From contig CABYXE010000001.1 in assembly GCA_902522825.1 (NCBI GenBank), positions 62,001-126,000 on the forward strand: DNA of 64,000 nt, written 5' to 3'. The translations under genes were made by a program, and so were the position numbers. This document shows, in pieces, positions 24,420 through 33,433 of the stretch (positions within the stretch are counted from its first letter, which is position 1; each line of letters begins with the position of its first letter). Under the pieces are notes generated by a model. It was not told where the DNA came from. It made no database searches and saw only the letters and a program-made list of their open reading frames with translations. Origin of the DNA: an uncultured SAR86 cluster bacterium (GTDB lineage: Bacteria > Pseudomonadota > Gammaproteobacteria > Magnimaribacterales > AG-339-G14).

Positions 24420-24778
24420 AGCAAATATAGTGAAAATATAATTAGAACTACCGGAAACAGGAAAAGCAAATATGAATAGTTGTTAGTGGGAGGCATATAC
24501 AAAATATCATCGCCAAATTTATTCGCCAAATAAATTTTAATCTGATCATCAGTCTTATCTTCTGAGATCATTTCAAAGACTATGTTTTTCATATCTGTGG
24601 CAATGGGAGCTGACGATCCGCTGATACTCGAGCCCTCACATAAAGGACAACTTATTTCATTAGATAATGTATAAAATCTTTTTTCATGATCTAAAGAAGA
24701 AAAAGAATATAAATCTAAAGCCTCTTGATTAAACAGCGAAAGAGAAAATAAAAGAAAAAAGTATTTAAAAAAATTCAT
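24395..24778 (-). CDS. ccmH: Cytochrome c-type biogenesis protein CcmH (CcmL)
   Basis: EISCPLCEGSSISGSSAPIATDM ... KFGDDILYMPP. Confidence 0.9.
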   Translation of the reverse strand: MNFFKYFFLLFSLSLFNQEALDLYSFSSLDHEKRFYTLSNEISCPLCEGSSISGSSAPIATDMKNIVFEMISEDKTDDQIKIYLANKFGDDILYMPPTNNYSYLLFLFPVVLIIFSLYLLCLVLIKK

Positions 24779-25281
24779 TTTATTAATTTTATAAATTTAT
24801 TTGTCCAAATATTTTCATTAACAATGCCGATATGTTTTTGAATTATTTTATTTTCTTTATCTATTAAATAAGTTTCCGGCGCACCAGAAACTCCAATTTC
24901 CAAACCAAAATTTCCTCTGGGGTCGTATATAGTTTTCCAATATGGATTTCCAAACTGATCAAGCCATCTAATAGCTTTTTCTTTGTCATCTTTATAATTT
25001 AATCCGAATATTTTTATTCCTTTATTTTTTAAATTCATTAAGAATCCATGCTCTAATTTGCAATTAACACACCACGTAGCCCAAACATTGATTAATTTAT
25101 ATTCACCTTCAATAAATGCGTCTTGATTAATAATATCTCCAGTTAGTTCTTTCATTTTAAAAGAAGGGAAACTAGAAACTTCTATTAGTTTTTCGTTGGG
25201 ATTTAAAAGGGTTAAAGTAAATATAGAAAATAAGATTCCTATAGATATAGTCGAAAATATAAATAGCCGAAATTTATTCAT
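24775..25281 (-). CDS. ccmG: Thiol:disulfide interchange protein CcmG/DsbE
   Basis: LINVWATWCVNCKLEHGFL, GVSGAPETYLIDKENKI. Confidence 0.92.
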   Translation of the reverse strand: MNKFRLFIFSTISIGILFSIFTLTLLNPNEKLIEVSSFPSFKMKELTGDIINQDAFIEGEYKLINVWATWCVNCKLEHGFLMNLKNKGIKIFGLNYKDDKEKAIRWLDQFGNPYWKTIYDPRGNFGLEIGVSGAPETYLIDKENKIIQKHIGIVNENIWTNKFIKLIK

Positions 25282-27166
25282 ATTTTATTCTTCTAAATAC
25301 TGCCAAGAATCCTCCGATCATCATAATCAATGCGCCAATCCAAATTAATCTGACGAAGGGTTTTATTTGTATCTTTGCAATCCACTTTCCAGACTCAAGT
25401 TTTTCACTAAGACTTATGTATAAGTCCTCTTTCGGCCTTATATAGATATCAGATTCTGTCATTACATTATTTGAAGCTGGATAAAAACTTTTTTCAGGCT
25501 TTAATAAAATTTTCTTTTGAGTTACGTTATTTTCAACTTCAAATTGCACAACTTCAGAAAAATAATTTGAGAATTCCTCTTTACCCTCTTCAATAAGCTT
25601 AACTTTATAGTTGCTTAAATTTGTGAATTCCCCTTTTCCTATTATTACTTCTTTGTTTTGTGAAAAAGATGAGACCACTCCAATTCCTAAGATCATAATT
25701 GCAATTCCAAAGTGTGCAGTAACCATTCCTAAATTATTAACTACTAAATTTTTATTATTCAGATTTTTAAAAATATAAATTACTAATCCAGAAATTATTG
25801 CGGCAAACATTAAATAACTGGCAAATGAAAAAATGTCCGGATAACTAAACAATGTATAGGTAAAAAGGAAAGTAAGTAAAAAAACTATTCCCAAGAGAAG
25901 AAGATAGTAGTTTTTTTGTTTTTTTGAATTTCCCCATGAAGTTAATATTCCATACCCTTGAAAAAAAGCTATAAAGAAAGCTATAGGAACACTTGTTAAA
26001 TTAAAATAAGGAGCGCCAACAGTTATACTTTTTCCACCTGTAAAAATATCATAAATAATTGGATATATAGTGCCAAATAAAATAACAGCAGCAAGTATCA
26101 AAAGTAAGGCGTTATTAATTAATAAGAAGAACTCTTTGGAATAAAAAGTGTAATCCGTTGTTTCTTTTGGAACTGTATCTGCCCGAAAAAAAAGATAAAA
26201 AGAGTAGATTGAAATTAAAAGCGTAATTATCAGCAAAATTAAGCCTCTTTCTGGATCAAGAGCGAAAGTATGAACAGAAGTTAAAATTCCTGATCTAACT
26301 AAGAACATACCAATAAAACTTCCAATCACAGCTAAAACTGCCAACAAGATCGTCCAATTCACAAATATATTTCTTTTATCTGTGACAATCGCAGAATGAA
26401 TTAAAGCTGTTGCAATAAGCCAAGGTATTAAGGATGAATTTTCAACGGGGTCCCAAAACCACCAGCCGCCCCAACCAAGCTCATAATAAGCCCACCAACT
26501 TCCAAGCGCTATCCCAAGTGTTAGAAAACTCCAAGATAAAGTAGTCCATTTTTTTATCCTTGAAGACCAAGCGTCTTTCACTCCAATACATCTCCCAAGT
26601 GCAATGGCGAATGGAATAACTAAACCAGCGTAACCCAAATAAAGCATTGGTGGATGAATGGTAAAAGCAAAATCTTGTAATAAAGGATTCAAATCTGTTC
26701 CATTTAAAGGAGGAACTGGCAATAATCTTTCAAATGGATTTGAGGTAAAAATTGTGAATCCTGCAAAACTCATAAAAATTAACGACGTGAATCCATAAAG
26801 ATAGTTTTTATCTCTAGCTGATTGATATTTCGAAAATAATGCAAATAAAATAATCCACAAAGAAAGAATTAAAATAAATAAGAGCATAGATCCTTCATGA
26901 CCTCCCCACAAAGCAGATATTTTGTAATAATTTGGAAGAAAAGGATTTGAGTTACTTGCTACATAAAGCACACTAAAATCATCAAATAAAAAAGATACTT
27001 CGAGCGCAAGAAAGCTAAGAAAAACAAATCCAAATTTAAAATAAATTAAAGTACTTAAATCGAGTATTTCTCTTTCAAAATAATAAGAAAAAGTAGCTAA
27101 GCAAAAAATAAAAGTGGCTACAGAAAAAGATGCAATAAGAAAGAAATTTCCAATTTCTGGAATCAT
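25274..27166 (-). CDS. ccmF: Heme lyase CcmF
   Basis: ALWGGHEGSMLLFILILSLW, GWGGWWFWDPVENSSLIPWL. Confidence 0.96.
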   Translation of the reverse strand: MIPEIGNFFLIASFSVATFIFCLATFSYYFEREILDLSTLIYFKFGFVFLSFLALEVSFLFDDFSVLYVASNSNPFLPNYYKISALWGGHEGSMLLFILILSLWIILFALFSKYQSARDKNYLYGFTSLIFMSFAGFTIFTSNPFERLLPVPPLNGTDLNPLLQDFAFTIHPPMLYLGYAGLVIPFAIALGRCIGVKDAWSSRIKKWTTLSWSFLTLGIALGSWWAYYELGWGGWWFWDPVENSSLIPWLIATALIHSAIVTDKRNIFVNWTILLAVLAVIGSFIGMFLVRSGILTSVHTFALDPERGLILLIITLLISIYSFYLFFRADTVPKETTDYTFYSKEFFLLINNALLLILAAVILFGTIYPIIYDIFTGGKSITVGAPYFNLTSVPIAFFIAFFQGYGILTSWGNSKKQKNYYLLLLGIVFLLTFLFTYTLFSYPDIFSFASYLMFAAIISGLVIYIFKNLNNKNLVVNNLGMVTAHFGIAIMILGIGVVSSFSQNKEVIIGKGEFTNLSNYKVKLIEEGKEEFSNYFSEVVQFEVENNVTQKKILLKPEKSFYPASNNVMTESDIYIRPKEDLYISLSEKLESGKWIAKIQIKPFVRLIWIGALIMMIGGFLAVFRRIKYE

Positions 27167-27588
27167 TTTCCCTCCAAGGCGTTAACTACTTCTTTTGGTT
27201 CATAATTTTCATCGTGTTTAGCTAAAATTTCAAATGCCTGAAAACTATTATTGTTTTTGTCATAGTAACCTGTTGCCACAACACCTGCGTCTTCTTTAAA
27301 TAGATCAGGCAAAATTCCAGAATATTTAACGGCTACTTTCTCTTTTAAGTCTGTAATTATAAAGTTTACTTCTAGAGAATCTGAAACTCTATTCAAAGAG
27401 CCTTTTTCAACTAGTCCTCCTATCCTGATTGATTTATTTTTAAGCGGTCCAGATTCTAATAATTCAGAGGGAGAATAAAATAAATTTATATTTTGATTTA
27501 GAGCAATCAAAACTAATCCTACCGCAACAGCAGATGAACTTACTATAAATAAGACTGCATAGAGTCTATTTCTTCTAATCTTTATCAA
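27163..27588 (-). CDS. ccmE: Heme chaperone CcmE
   Basis: VKYSGILPDLFKEDAGVVATGYY; heme-binding LAKHDENYEPKE; TTG start. Confidence 0.94.
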   Translation of the reverse strand: MIKIRRNRLYAVLFIVSSSAVAVGLVLIALNQNINLFYSPSELLESGPLKNKSIRIGGLVEKGSLNRVSDSLEVNFIITDLKEKVAVKYSGILPDLFKEDAGVVATGYYDKNNNSFQAFEILAKHDENYEPKEVVNALEGK

Positions 27589-27715
27589 TTTCTTGTAATG
27601 TTTTTAATTTTTTTAGTTTAAATTTTGGAATTATCAAATTTAAGCCAATTAAAAAAAGAGTTAAAAAAAAGACAAACCAAACGTGAAAATTATAATCGTT
27701 AAAATCGTAAATCAT
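27575..27715 (-). CDS. ccmD: Heme exporter protein CcmD (absent from supplied ORF track)
   Basis: MIYDFNDYNFHVWFVFFLTLFLIGLNLIIPKFKLKKLKTLQEIDKD*; single TM then basic tail; between ccmC and ccmE, overlapping the ccmE start. Confidence 0.87.
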   Translation of the reverse strand: MIYDFNDYNFHVWFVFFLTLFLIGLNLIIPKFKLKKLKTLQEIDKD

Positions 27716-27718
27716 TTT

Positions 27719-28465
27719 TTATAAACTTTTAAACCATTCTTTATTAATTTCTCTTTTTGCAATTTCCGCCCTCATTGCCATTAAACCTGATAAAAGAACA
27801 ATTAAGTAAAACCCTATGATGGAAAGTAAAAGTGGATATAACATTTCAAGAGAAATTGTAGAACTTTCAGTTAGCTTGATGCTCGAAGGTTGATGGAGAG
27901 TATTCCACCAATCAACAGATTTTTTTATTATCGGTAAATTAACGGCGCCTACTAGAGTCAGAATTGAAACTGCTTGATCAGCTGATTTTTTTTCACTAAA
28001 AGACGAATATAAGCTGATAATGGCAATATAAAATATAAATAAAACTAAGGTTGAAGTAAGTCTTGCATCCCAAATCCACCAAGTTCCCCAAGTAGGTTGG
28101 CCCCATATAGAACCACTTATTAAAGCTAAAAATGTGAATGATGCGCCTATAGGCGCCATTGATTTTATAAAAATACCTGCCATTTTCATTCGCCAAATCA
28201 TTGAAACAATTGCGGCTATCGTCATAGTGTAATAAATAGATTGAGAGACAGAAGCAGCTGGAACATGCATATAAATTATTCTGTAAACATCGCCTTGTTT
28301 ATAGTCTGTAGGAGAGTAAAAAATTCCCCAGCCGAGTCCTATAAATAAAGGGATTAAAGATATAAACGCCACGTAAGGAATTGCAATTCCAGAAAACTTA
28401 TAAAACCAAGGGTAAGAACCTAACTTGTGATAAAAAGTTATAAATTTTTTTAAGATCTTACTCAT
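27719..28465 (-). CDS. ccmC: Heme ABC transporter permease CcmC
   Basis: RIIYMHVPAAS, GSIWGQPTWGTWWIWDARLTS. Confidence 0.96.
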   Translation of the reverse strand: MSKILKKFITFYHKLGSYPWFYKFSGIAIPYVAFISLIPLFIGLGWGIFYSPTDYKQGDVYRIIYMHVPAASVSQSIYYTMTIAAIVSMIWRMKMAGIFIKSMAPIGASFTFLALISGSIWGQPTWGTWWIWDARLTSTLVLFIFYIAIISLYSSFSEKKSADQAVSILTLVGAVNLPIIKKSVDWWNTLHQPSSIKLTESSTISLEMLYPLLLSIIGFYLIVLLSGLMAMRAEIAKREINKEWFKSL

Positions 28466-29132
28466 AATGAAGCCTCAAAGCACCAATACATGCATAACAA
28501 ATTAACGGAAGTAAAAAAATAAATATCGCCAATAATAATAAAAAATAAAAAGTTGGGTCTTCGCCATTTAAAAAACTAGAAACTGATGCTGTGCCTAAGA
28601 TTAAAACTGGCAAGCTTAAAGGTAAAACTATTGCTGGACCGAGTATAGAACTTTTTCCCAAAGATAAGGCTCCTGCAAGGGCGCCAAATAATGATATTAC
28701 TGGAGTTCCTAATAAAAGACTTATTAACAAAATAGTTAAACTTTCTGGTGGAAGAAATAAAAGGAAAACGACAGTTGAAGATAAAATAATTATTGGCAAT
28801 GAACTAAAAATCCAATTAACTAATATTTTTATAAGAACCAAGCTTAATGTAGTACTTCTTAAAGAAAAAAATATATCTAATGAACCATCTTCGTAGTCTT
28901 CATTAAAAATGTTTTGGATTGATAAAAGTGTTGATAAAAGTACACAAATCCAAGTTATACCCGGAGCCAATAATGCTAAATCATTTGGATCATTAGATAA
29001 AGCTAGCGGGTAAAGCGAAAGAGTAATCAAAAAAAACACTATTGGACTTAAATAAGTACTTGATCTTTTTTTATATGAAACAAGCTCTTTCATGAAAACT
29101 CTTTTAGAAATATTATTCATTTTTATAGTCAT
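28458..29132 (-). CDS. ccmB: Heme exporter permease CcmB
   Basis: CcmB-like hydrophobic protein LLAPGITWICVLLSTLLS...DYEDGSLDIFF; position between ccmA and ccmC. Confidence 0.93.
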   Translation of the reverse strand: MTIKMNNISKRVFMKELVSYKKRSSTYLSPIVFFLITLSLYPLALSNDPNDLALLAPGITWICVLLSTLLSIQNIFNEDYEDGSLDIFFSLRSTTLSLVLIKILVNWIFSSLPIIILSSTVVFLLFLPPESLTILLISLLLGTPVISLFGALAGALSLGKSSILGPAIVLPLSLPVLILGTASVSSFLNGEDPTFYFLLLLAIFIFLLPLICYACIGALRLHYE

Positions 29133-29718
29133 CGATATTTATTTCTTTAAATTTTTGGCCTTGATTTTCATGAGAGGTAAAGATAATAGAACTTCCATCG
29201 TTTATTTTTTTTTCAAATACATTATTCAAGTAATCAATGCCTTTGGCATCAAGGTTTGAAAATGGCTCGTCAAGGACATAAAGATCTGCTTGAGAAGCAG
29301 CTAACAGAGATAATAGAACTTTTTTCTTCTGTCCTTCTGAATAATTGCCTAAAAGTGATGAAAATGAGATATCACAACCAAAACTAGAAAAATATTTTTT
29401 TACATTATTTAAATTTAAATCTCGGGCTCTTAGATCATTATTCAAATTTTCTTTTATAGTGAGATTATTTTTGAAACCATTTCTATGGCCTGTATAAAAA
29501 ATATTTGGAAAAGACATATCTTTTATGTTTTCATCTTTGAAATAAATATTTCCTTCGTAGTTTTTAAGAATTCCAGCTATATTTTTTAAAAAAGTACTTT
29601 TCCCTGAACCATTTGAGCCAGAAATTTTAATTATAGTTTTTATATCTAAGTGAAAGCCTAAATTTTCAAAAAGATATTTATCCGAATAGGCATATGATAA
29701 ATTATCGACTTTAAGCAT
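29113..29718 (-). CDS. ccmA: Heme exporter ATP-binding protein CcmA
   Basis: ISGSNGSGKSTFLKNIAGIL Walker A, YSEGQKKKVLLSLLAASQADLYVLDEPFSNLD. Confidence 0.94.
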   Translation of the reverse strand: MLKVDNLSYAYSDKYLFENLGFHLDIKTIIKISGSNGSGKSTFLKNIAGILKNYEGNIYFKDENIKDMSFPNIFYTGHRNGFKNNLTIKENLNNDLRARDLNLNNVKKYFSSFGCDISFSSLLGNYSEGQKKKVLLSLLAASQADLYVLDEPFSNLDAKGIDYLNNVFEKKINDGSSIIFTSHENQGQKFKEINIDDYKNE

Positions 29719-29795
29719 GGCTGAGGTGTGTTAAATTAATAATTTAACCATTTTAAGTTAATATTATAGCTAATTATAAAATTTAGGACTTTAGA

Positions 29796-30254
29796 ATGAG
29801 TGATGATTTTGGAAAGAGAATAAGTATAGAAGAGGTAGAAGAAGGAACATTGTTTACACCTAAATTTGATGAAAAAGGCTTAATTCCAGTAATAACAGTA
29901 GAAGACAGCACTAGTGAAATACTTATGCATGGCTACTCAAACAAAGAAGCTTTGCTTAAAACAATCGAAACCAACCAAGCTCATTATTGGAGCAGAAGTA
30001 GAAAAAAAATCTGGAAAAAAGGTGAAACTAGTGGTTTAAATCAAGCAATAAAAAAAATACTCATTGACGACGATCAGGATTGTATAATTTTTAGAGTTGA
30101 ACTCGGTGGAATGGCAGCAAGTTGTCACGTTGGTTATAAATCATGTTTTTATAGGTCATTAGAAGGTAAAAATGAGTTAGTTTTTACTGAGACGGAAAAA
30201 GTTTTTGATCCTGAAGAGGTATACGAAGGTCAAGAAAACCCAACCATTCTTTAA
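29796..30254 (+). CDS. hisI: Phosphoribosyl-AMP cyclohydrolase HisI
   Basis: HYWSRSRKKIWKKGETSG, DQDCIIFRVE, ASCHVGYKSCFYR. Confidence 0.93.
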   Translation: MSDDFGKRISIEEVEEGTLFTPKFDEKGLIPVITVEDSTSEILMHGYSNKEALLKTIETNQAHYWSRSRKKIWKKGETSGLNQAIKKILIDDDQDCIIFRVELGGMAASCHVGYKSCFYRSLEGKNELVFTETEKVFDPEEVYEGQENPTIL

Positions 30255-30259
30255 TATCT

Positions 30260-30335
30260 GCCCTTGTAGTTTAACTGGATAAAACGGCCGCCTCCTAAGT
30301 GGCAACTCTAGGTTCGAGTCCTGGCTGGGGCACCA
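30260..30335 (+). tRNA. tRNA-Arg (CCT)
   Basis: GCCCTTGTAGTTTAACTGGATAAAACGGCCGCCTCCTAAGTGGCAACTCTAGGTTCGAGTCCTGGCTGGGGCACCA; anticodon CCT. Confidence 0.9.
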
Positions 30336-30454
30336 AAAGGTTTTAAGACTCAATAATCATGAAGGTTTCAGACAACCAGTATATTTCTATATTTTGACCA
30401 ATAAATTTAGTTACAGTTGATAATCGTTGATTCCTGAAAACCTATAATATTTAG

Positions 30455-30781
30455 TTATCTAGTTAAAATCTCCATTGCTTTTTTGTCGTCTACTACAGGG
30501 ACTATTGCAGACTCGCACACTTCGCTCCATCCATTAGCGAATTCAATTACAAGAGTCGGATCGTCTGCCTCAACTATAACTATCCCATTGCCAGTCGTGA
30601 GGTCATGATATCTAGCAAGCTTTTTAGAGCCCTCTAAGAATTGACCATCAAGCTCATCTAACGTCAAGGTAGCAAAAACTTTATATGCCTCTTGATTGCA
30701 TTTGAAATCAATCATGTAGACAGCTGCTTGTGAGATATTACAAAACATTATCGCAACCCCTAGAACAAAGTATTTTTTCAT
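30455..30781 (-). CDS. Secreted DUF3303-like protein
   Basis: Signal peptide MKKYFVLGVAIMFCNISQA; GIVIVEADDPTLVIEFANGWSEVCESAIVPVVDD resembles DUF3303. Confidence 0.55.
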   Translation of the reverse strand: MKKYFVLGVAIMFCNISQAAVYMIDFKCNQEAYKVFATLTLDELDGQFLEGSKKLARYHDLTTGNGIVIVEADDPTLVIEFANGWSEVCESAIVPVVDDKKAMEILTR

Positions 30782-30910
30782 TTTATGTCTCCAATAGATT
30801 TAATGATTTATTATATTAAATTATTATCAAACCGCCATCACTTCTAACTCTTTTTTTCTCATCCTGATAGTTATAGAGTGCATAATTTGCCGAAGCTCCT
30901 TTCTCTGTTT

Positions 30911-31912
30911 TTAAAGAAGCTTAGAATTTAAAAAATTCATGATTTTTTTAAGTGCTGGAATAGCATCTCTTTTAAAATCATTTCCTGATAAGAAAGTTTT
31001 ACCAGAATCCAAATAAGCATGCCTTTGATCTTTGTATTCCCAATAGGTGGCATCCTGACCAGCATCTCCAAGAGCTTTAACGTATTCCTCGATAGCATGA
31101 ACCGGAGTTACCCTATCTTCACTTGCTGAAGTTATAAATTGTGGTGGCAATTTTCTTTCATCTACATTAGGAATGTTATAAATAGGAGAAATCGCTTTAT
31201 ACATTTCAGGATTTTCCCGTGCATTAAAATTATTCCCAAAGATGCCTCTCGGTTTGGATAGAGCAAGTGTCCAAAATGGATTTTTTCTTGTTTCAAAAAT
31301 TCCTTTAAGAGCTGGACTATATAAATTGTAACCCCCATAACTAAGCACTGCTGCTTGCACATCAAGAAGGTTTTTATTTTTAATGTCATCAGCTGTTATT
31401 GATTCAGGCACATAAGATGGTTTTATGCAGAGGTGATCAGAAAAATTTCCACTAGTAGCTATTTTATTTCCTGAATTAACAATCATTGCTGAGATGTATG
31501 CCCCTGCGCTATCGCCGGTAACTGCAATGGAATCTCTGTTTCCTTTGTAGTTCGTGATATTTTCTTTGATCCACAACATGGCCCCGAATGCATCGCCTAT
31601 TAATTCATCAAATGTTACGGAGTTTTTTTGATCTCTTAGTAAACGATAATCCACATTACAAACGACATAATCATAATTGCTGGCAATATATTGAGCCATA
31701 TTTTCTATGATGTATTTTCTTCTTAATAAAAAACCGCCGCCATGAAACATTACCAAGACTGGAAAAGAATCTTCGATTTTGGTTGGTGAATATATATCCA
31801 TAGCCAAATCAAAGCCTTTGGGCGAGGCCCAGATAACATTTTTTGATAAAGAATAATTCTTACTATTGTTTATGTTTTTATCTAAAGAATATAATTTTGA
31901 AATTAGATACAT
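30911..31912 (-). CDS. Alpha/beta hydrolase, hormone-sensitive-lipase-like esterase
   Basis: MFHGGGFLL oxyanion motif, VTGDSAGAYISAM nucleophile elbow, DQRHAYLDSG. Confidence 0.87.
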   Translation of the reverse strand: MYLISKLYSLDKNINNSKNYSLSKNVIWASPKGFDLAMDIYSPTKIEDSFPVLVMFHGGGFLLRRKYIIENMAQYIASNYDYVVCNVDYRLLRDQKNSVTFDELIGDAFGAMLWIKENITNYKGNRDSIAVTGDSAGAYISAMIVNSGNKIATSGNFSDHLCIKPSYVPESITADDIKNKNLLDVQAAVLSYGGYNLYSPALKGIFETRKNPFWTLALSKPRGIFGNNFNARENPEMYKAISPIYNIPNVDERKLPPQFITSASEDRVTPVHAIEEYVKALGDAGQDATYWEYKDQRHAYLDSGKTFLSGNDFKRDAIPALKKIMNFLNSKLL

Positions 31913-31934
31913 TTTAGAATTTTAAAACTTGTAT

Positions 31935-31963
31935 AAAAAACCCAGCTAATACTGGGTTTTTTT
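31935..31963 (-). terminator. Rho-independent terminator downstream of metY
   Basis: aaaaaaCCCAGctaatACTGGGttttttt; stem-loop with T-run on the minus strand 13 bp past the metY stop. Confidence 0.82.
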
Positions 31964-31975
31964 GTTTATTTGATT

Positions 31976-33280
31976 TTAACTAGCTTTATCTATTGCCTGA
32001 GCAATATCAGCAATAATGTCTTCAACGTTCTCAATTCCGATAGATAATCTGACATAGCCGGGTGTCACACCAGCAGAGAGTTGTTCTTCTGGAGCCAATT
32101 GACTATGCGTTGTAGTTGCAGGATGAATAGCTAACGATCTTGAATCTCCAATATTAGCAACGTGATAAAGGAGCTCCAAAGAATCAATAAACTTACTGCC
32201 CGCTTCTTTTCCACCAGGTAATTCAAAACCAATTAAAGCGCCGTAACCACCAGTCATATATTTGTCAGCTTTTTCTCTTTCAGCTCCTTCAAATAATCCC
32301 GGATAAGTTACCGATTGTACTTTTTCATTGGCAGCAAGAGCTTCAGCAACTGCTTGAGCATTTTTTGCATGTTCTCTCATTCTCAATGGTAAAGTTTCCA
32401 AGCCTTGAATGAACATCCAGGCATTGAAAGGACTCATAGCACCACCTAAATCTCTTAATAAAGTAGTTCTCAGTTTAAGCAAGTAAGCAAAAGGAAGTCC
32501 CATATTTTTTGTCACTTGTTCATCCCAGACTACTCCTCCGTAACAAGGATCTGGGGTATTCATAGCTGGCTGCCTATCGGCTCCTGCTTTACCCCAATCA
32601 AAATTACCGCCATCCACAATCAAACCACCAATGGTAGTTCCATGACCACCAATGTATTTTGTAGTTGAATAAGTAGTAATAGCAGCTCCATGATCAAAAG
32701 GCCTACATAGTACTGGTGCTGCAGTATTATCAACAATTAATGGAATATTATGTTTTCTTCCTATTTCTGCAACTTCTGAAATTGGAAATACATGAAGTTT
32801 TGGATTTGGAAGAGTTTCAGCAAAATAAGCTCTAGTTTTTTCATCAGTTGCCTTTGCAAAATTTTCTGGATCGGTTGGATCAACAAATCTAACTTCTATG
32901 CCCATCTCACGCATATTATTTTTAAATTGATTATAAGTTCCACCATACAAGTGAGAGGAAGACACAATATTATCTCCTGATCTAGCTAAATTTTGTATAG
33001 AGTAAGCTGATGCAGTTTGACCAGAAGCAACTGCTAGCCCAGCTACTCCCCCGTCTAATGCTGCCATTCTTTGCTCCAACACATCACATGTTGGATTCAT
33101 TATCCTGGTATAAATATTCCCAAATTCTTGCAGTCCAAAAAGACTCGCCGCATGGGCAGTATCGTTAAATTGATAACTTGTTGTTTGATGAATTGGAACG
33201 GCTACTGAACCTGTTGTTTCATCGTTTCGCCATCCAGCATGTAAAGCGATCGTTTCTAAATTTTTTCCTTCGTAAGACAT
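31976..33280 (-). CDS. metY: O-acetylhomoserine aminocarboxypropyltransferase (O-acetylhomoserine sulfhydrylase)
   Basis: TIALHAGWRNDETTGSVAVPIHQTTSYQF; TTYSTTKYIGGHGTTIGGLIVDGG PLP lysine region. Confidence 0.94.
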   Translation of the reverse strand: MSYEGKNLETIALHAGWRNDETTGSVAVPIHQTTSYQFNDTAHAASLFGLQEFGNIYTRIMNPTCDVLEQRMAALDGGVAGLAVASGQTASAYSIQNLARSGDNIVSSSHLYGGTYNQFKNNMREMGIEVRFVDPTDPENFAKATDEKTRAYFAETLPNPKLHVFPISEVAEIGRKHNIPLIVDNTAAPVLCRPFDHGAAITTYSTTKYIGGHGTTIGGLIVDGGNFDWGKAGADRQPAMNTPDPCYGGVVWDEQVTKNMGLPFAYLLKLRTTLLRDLGGAMSPFNAWMFIQGLETLPLRMREHAKNAQAVAEALAANEKVQSVTYPGLFEGAEREKADKYMTGGYGALIGFELPGGKEAGSKFIDSLELLYHVANIGDSRSLAIHPATTTHSQLAPEEQLSAGVTPGYVRLSIGIENVEDIIADIAQAIDKAS

Positions 33281-33300
33281 ATTTTCTCCTTCTCTTAAAT

Positions 33301-33331
33301 AAAAAAACCTGTTTGCTAGAGCTAAACAGGT
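33301..33331 (-). terminator. Intrinsic terminator of the metY leader (riboswitch expression platform)
   Basis: Minus strand: ACCTGTTTAGCTCTAGCAAACAGGTTTTTTT; 7-bp stem CCTGTTT/AAACAGG followed by T7. Confidence 0.85.
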
Positions 33332-33341
33332 CGAAAAGGGT

Positions 33342-33392
33342 CGTGTTTAGCTAATTTTATAAAGCGTTTGCAAGTCAGATAAATCAACGCTA
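33342..33392 (-). promoter_or_regulatory. SAM-II/SAM-V-type S-adenosylmethionine riboswitch aptamer
   Basis: Minus strand TAGCGTTGATTTATCTGACTTGCAAACGCTTTATAAAATTAGCTAAACACGA; P1 AGCGT/ACGCT plus GATTTA, TTGCAA, ATAAA and AGCTAAA, all SAM-II-family signature segments; upstream of metY. Confidence 0.85.
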
Positions 33393-33433
33393 GGTATATA
33401 AAACCAAATTAATTTATAATTATCAACCATTTT

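Noticed and set aside
28591-28896. 101-aa plus-strand ORF
   Set aside because: Antisense to ccmB.
29730-29748. AT-rich inverted repeat GTTAAATTAATAATTTAAC between ccmA and hisI
   Set aside because: 8-bp arms composed almost entirely of A/T are common by chance at this base composition; no supporting motif or second copy.
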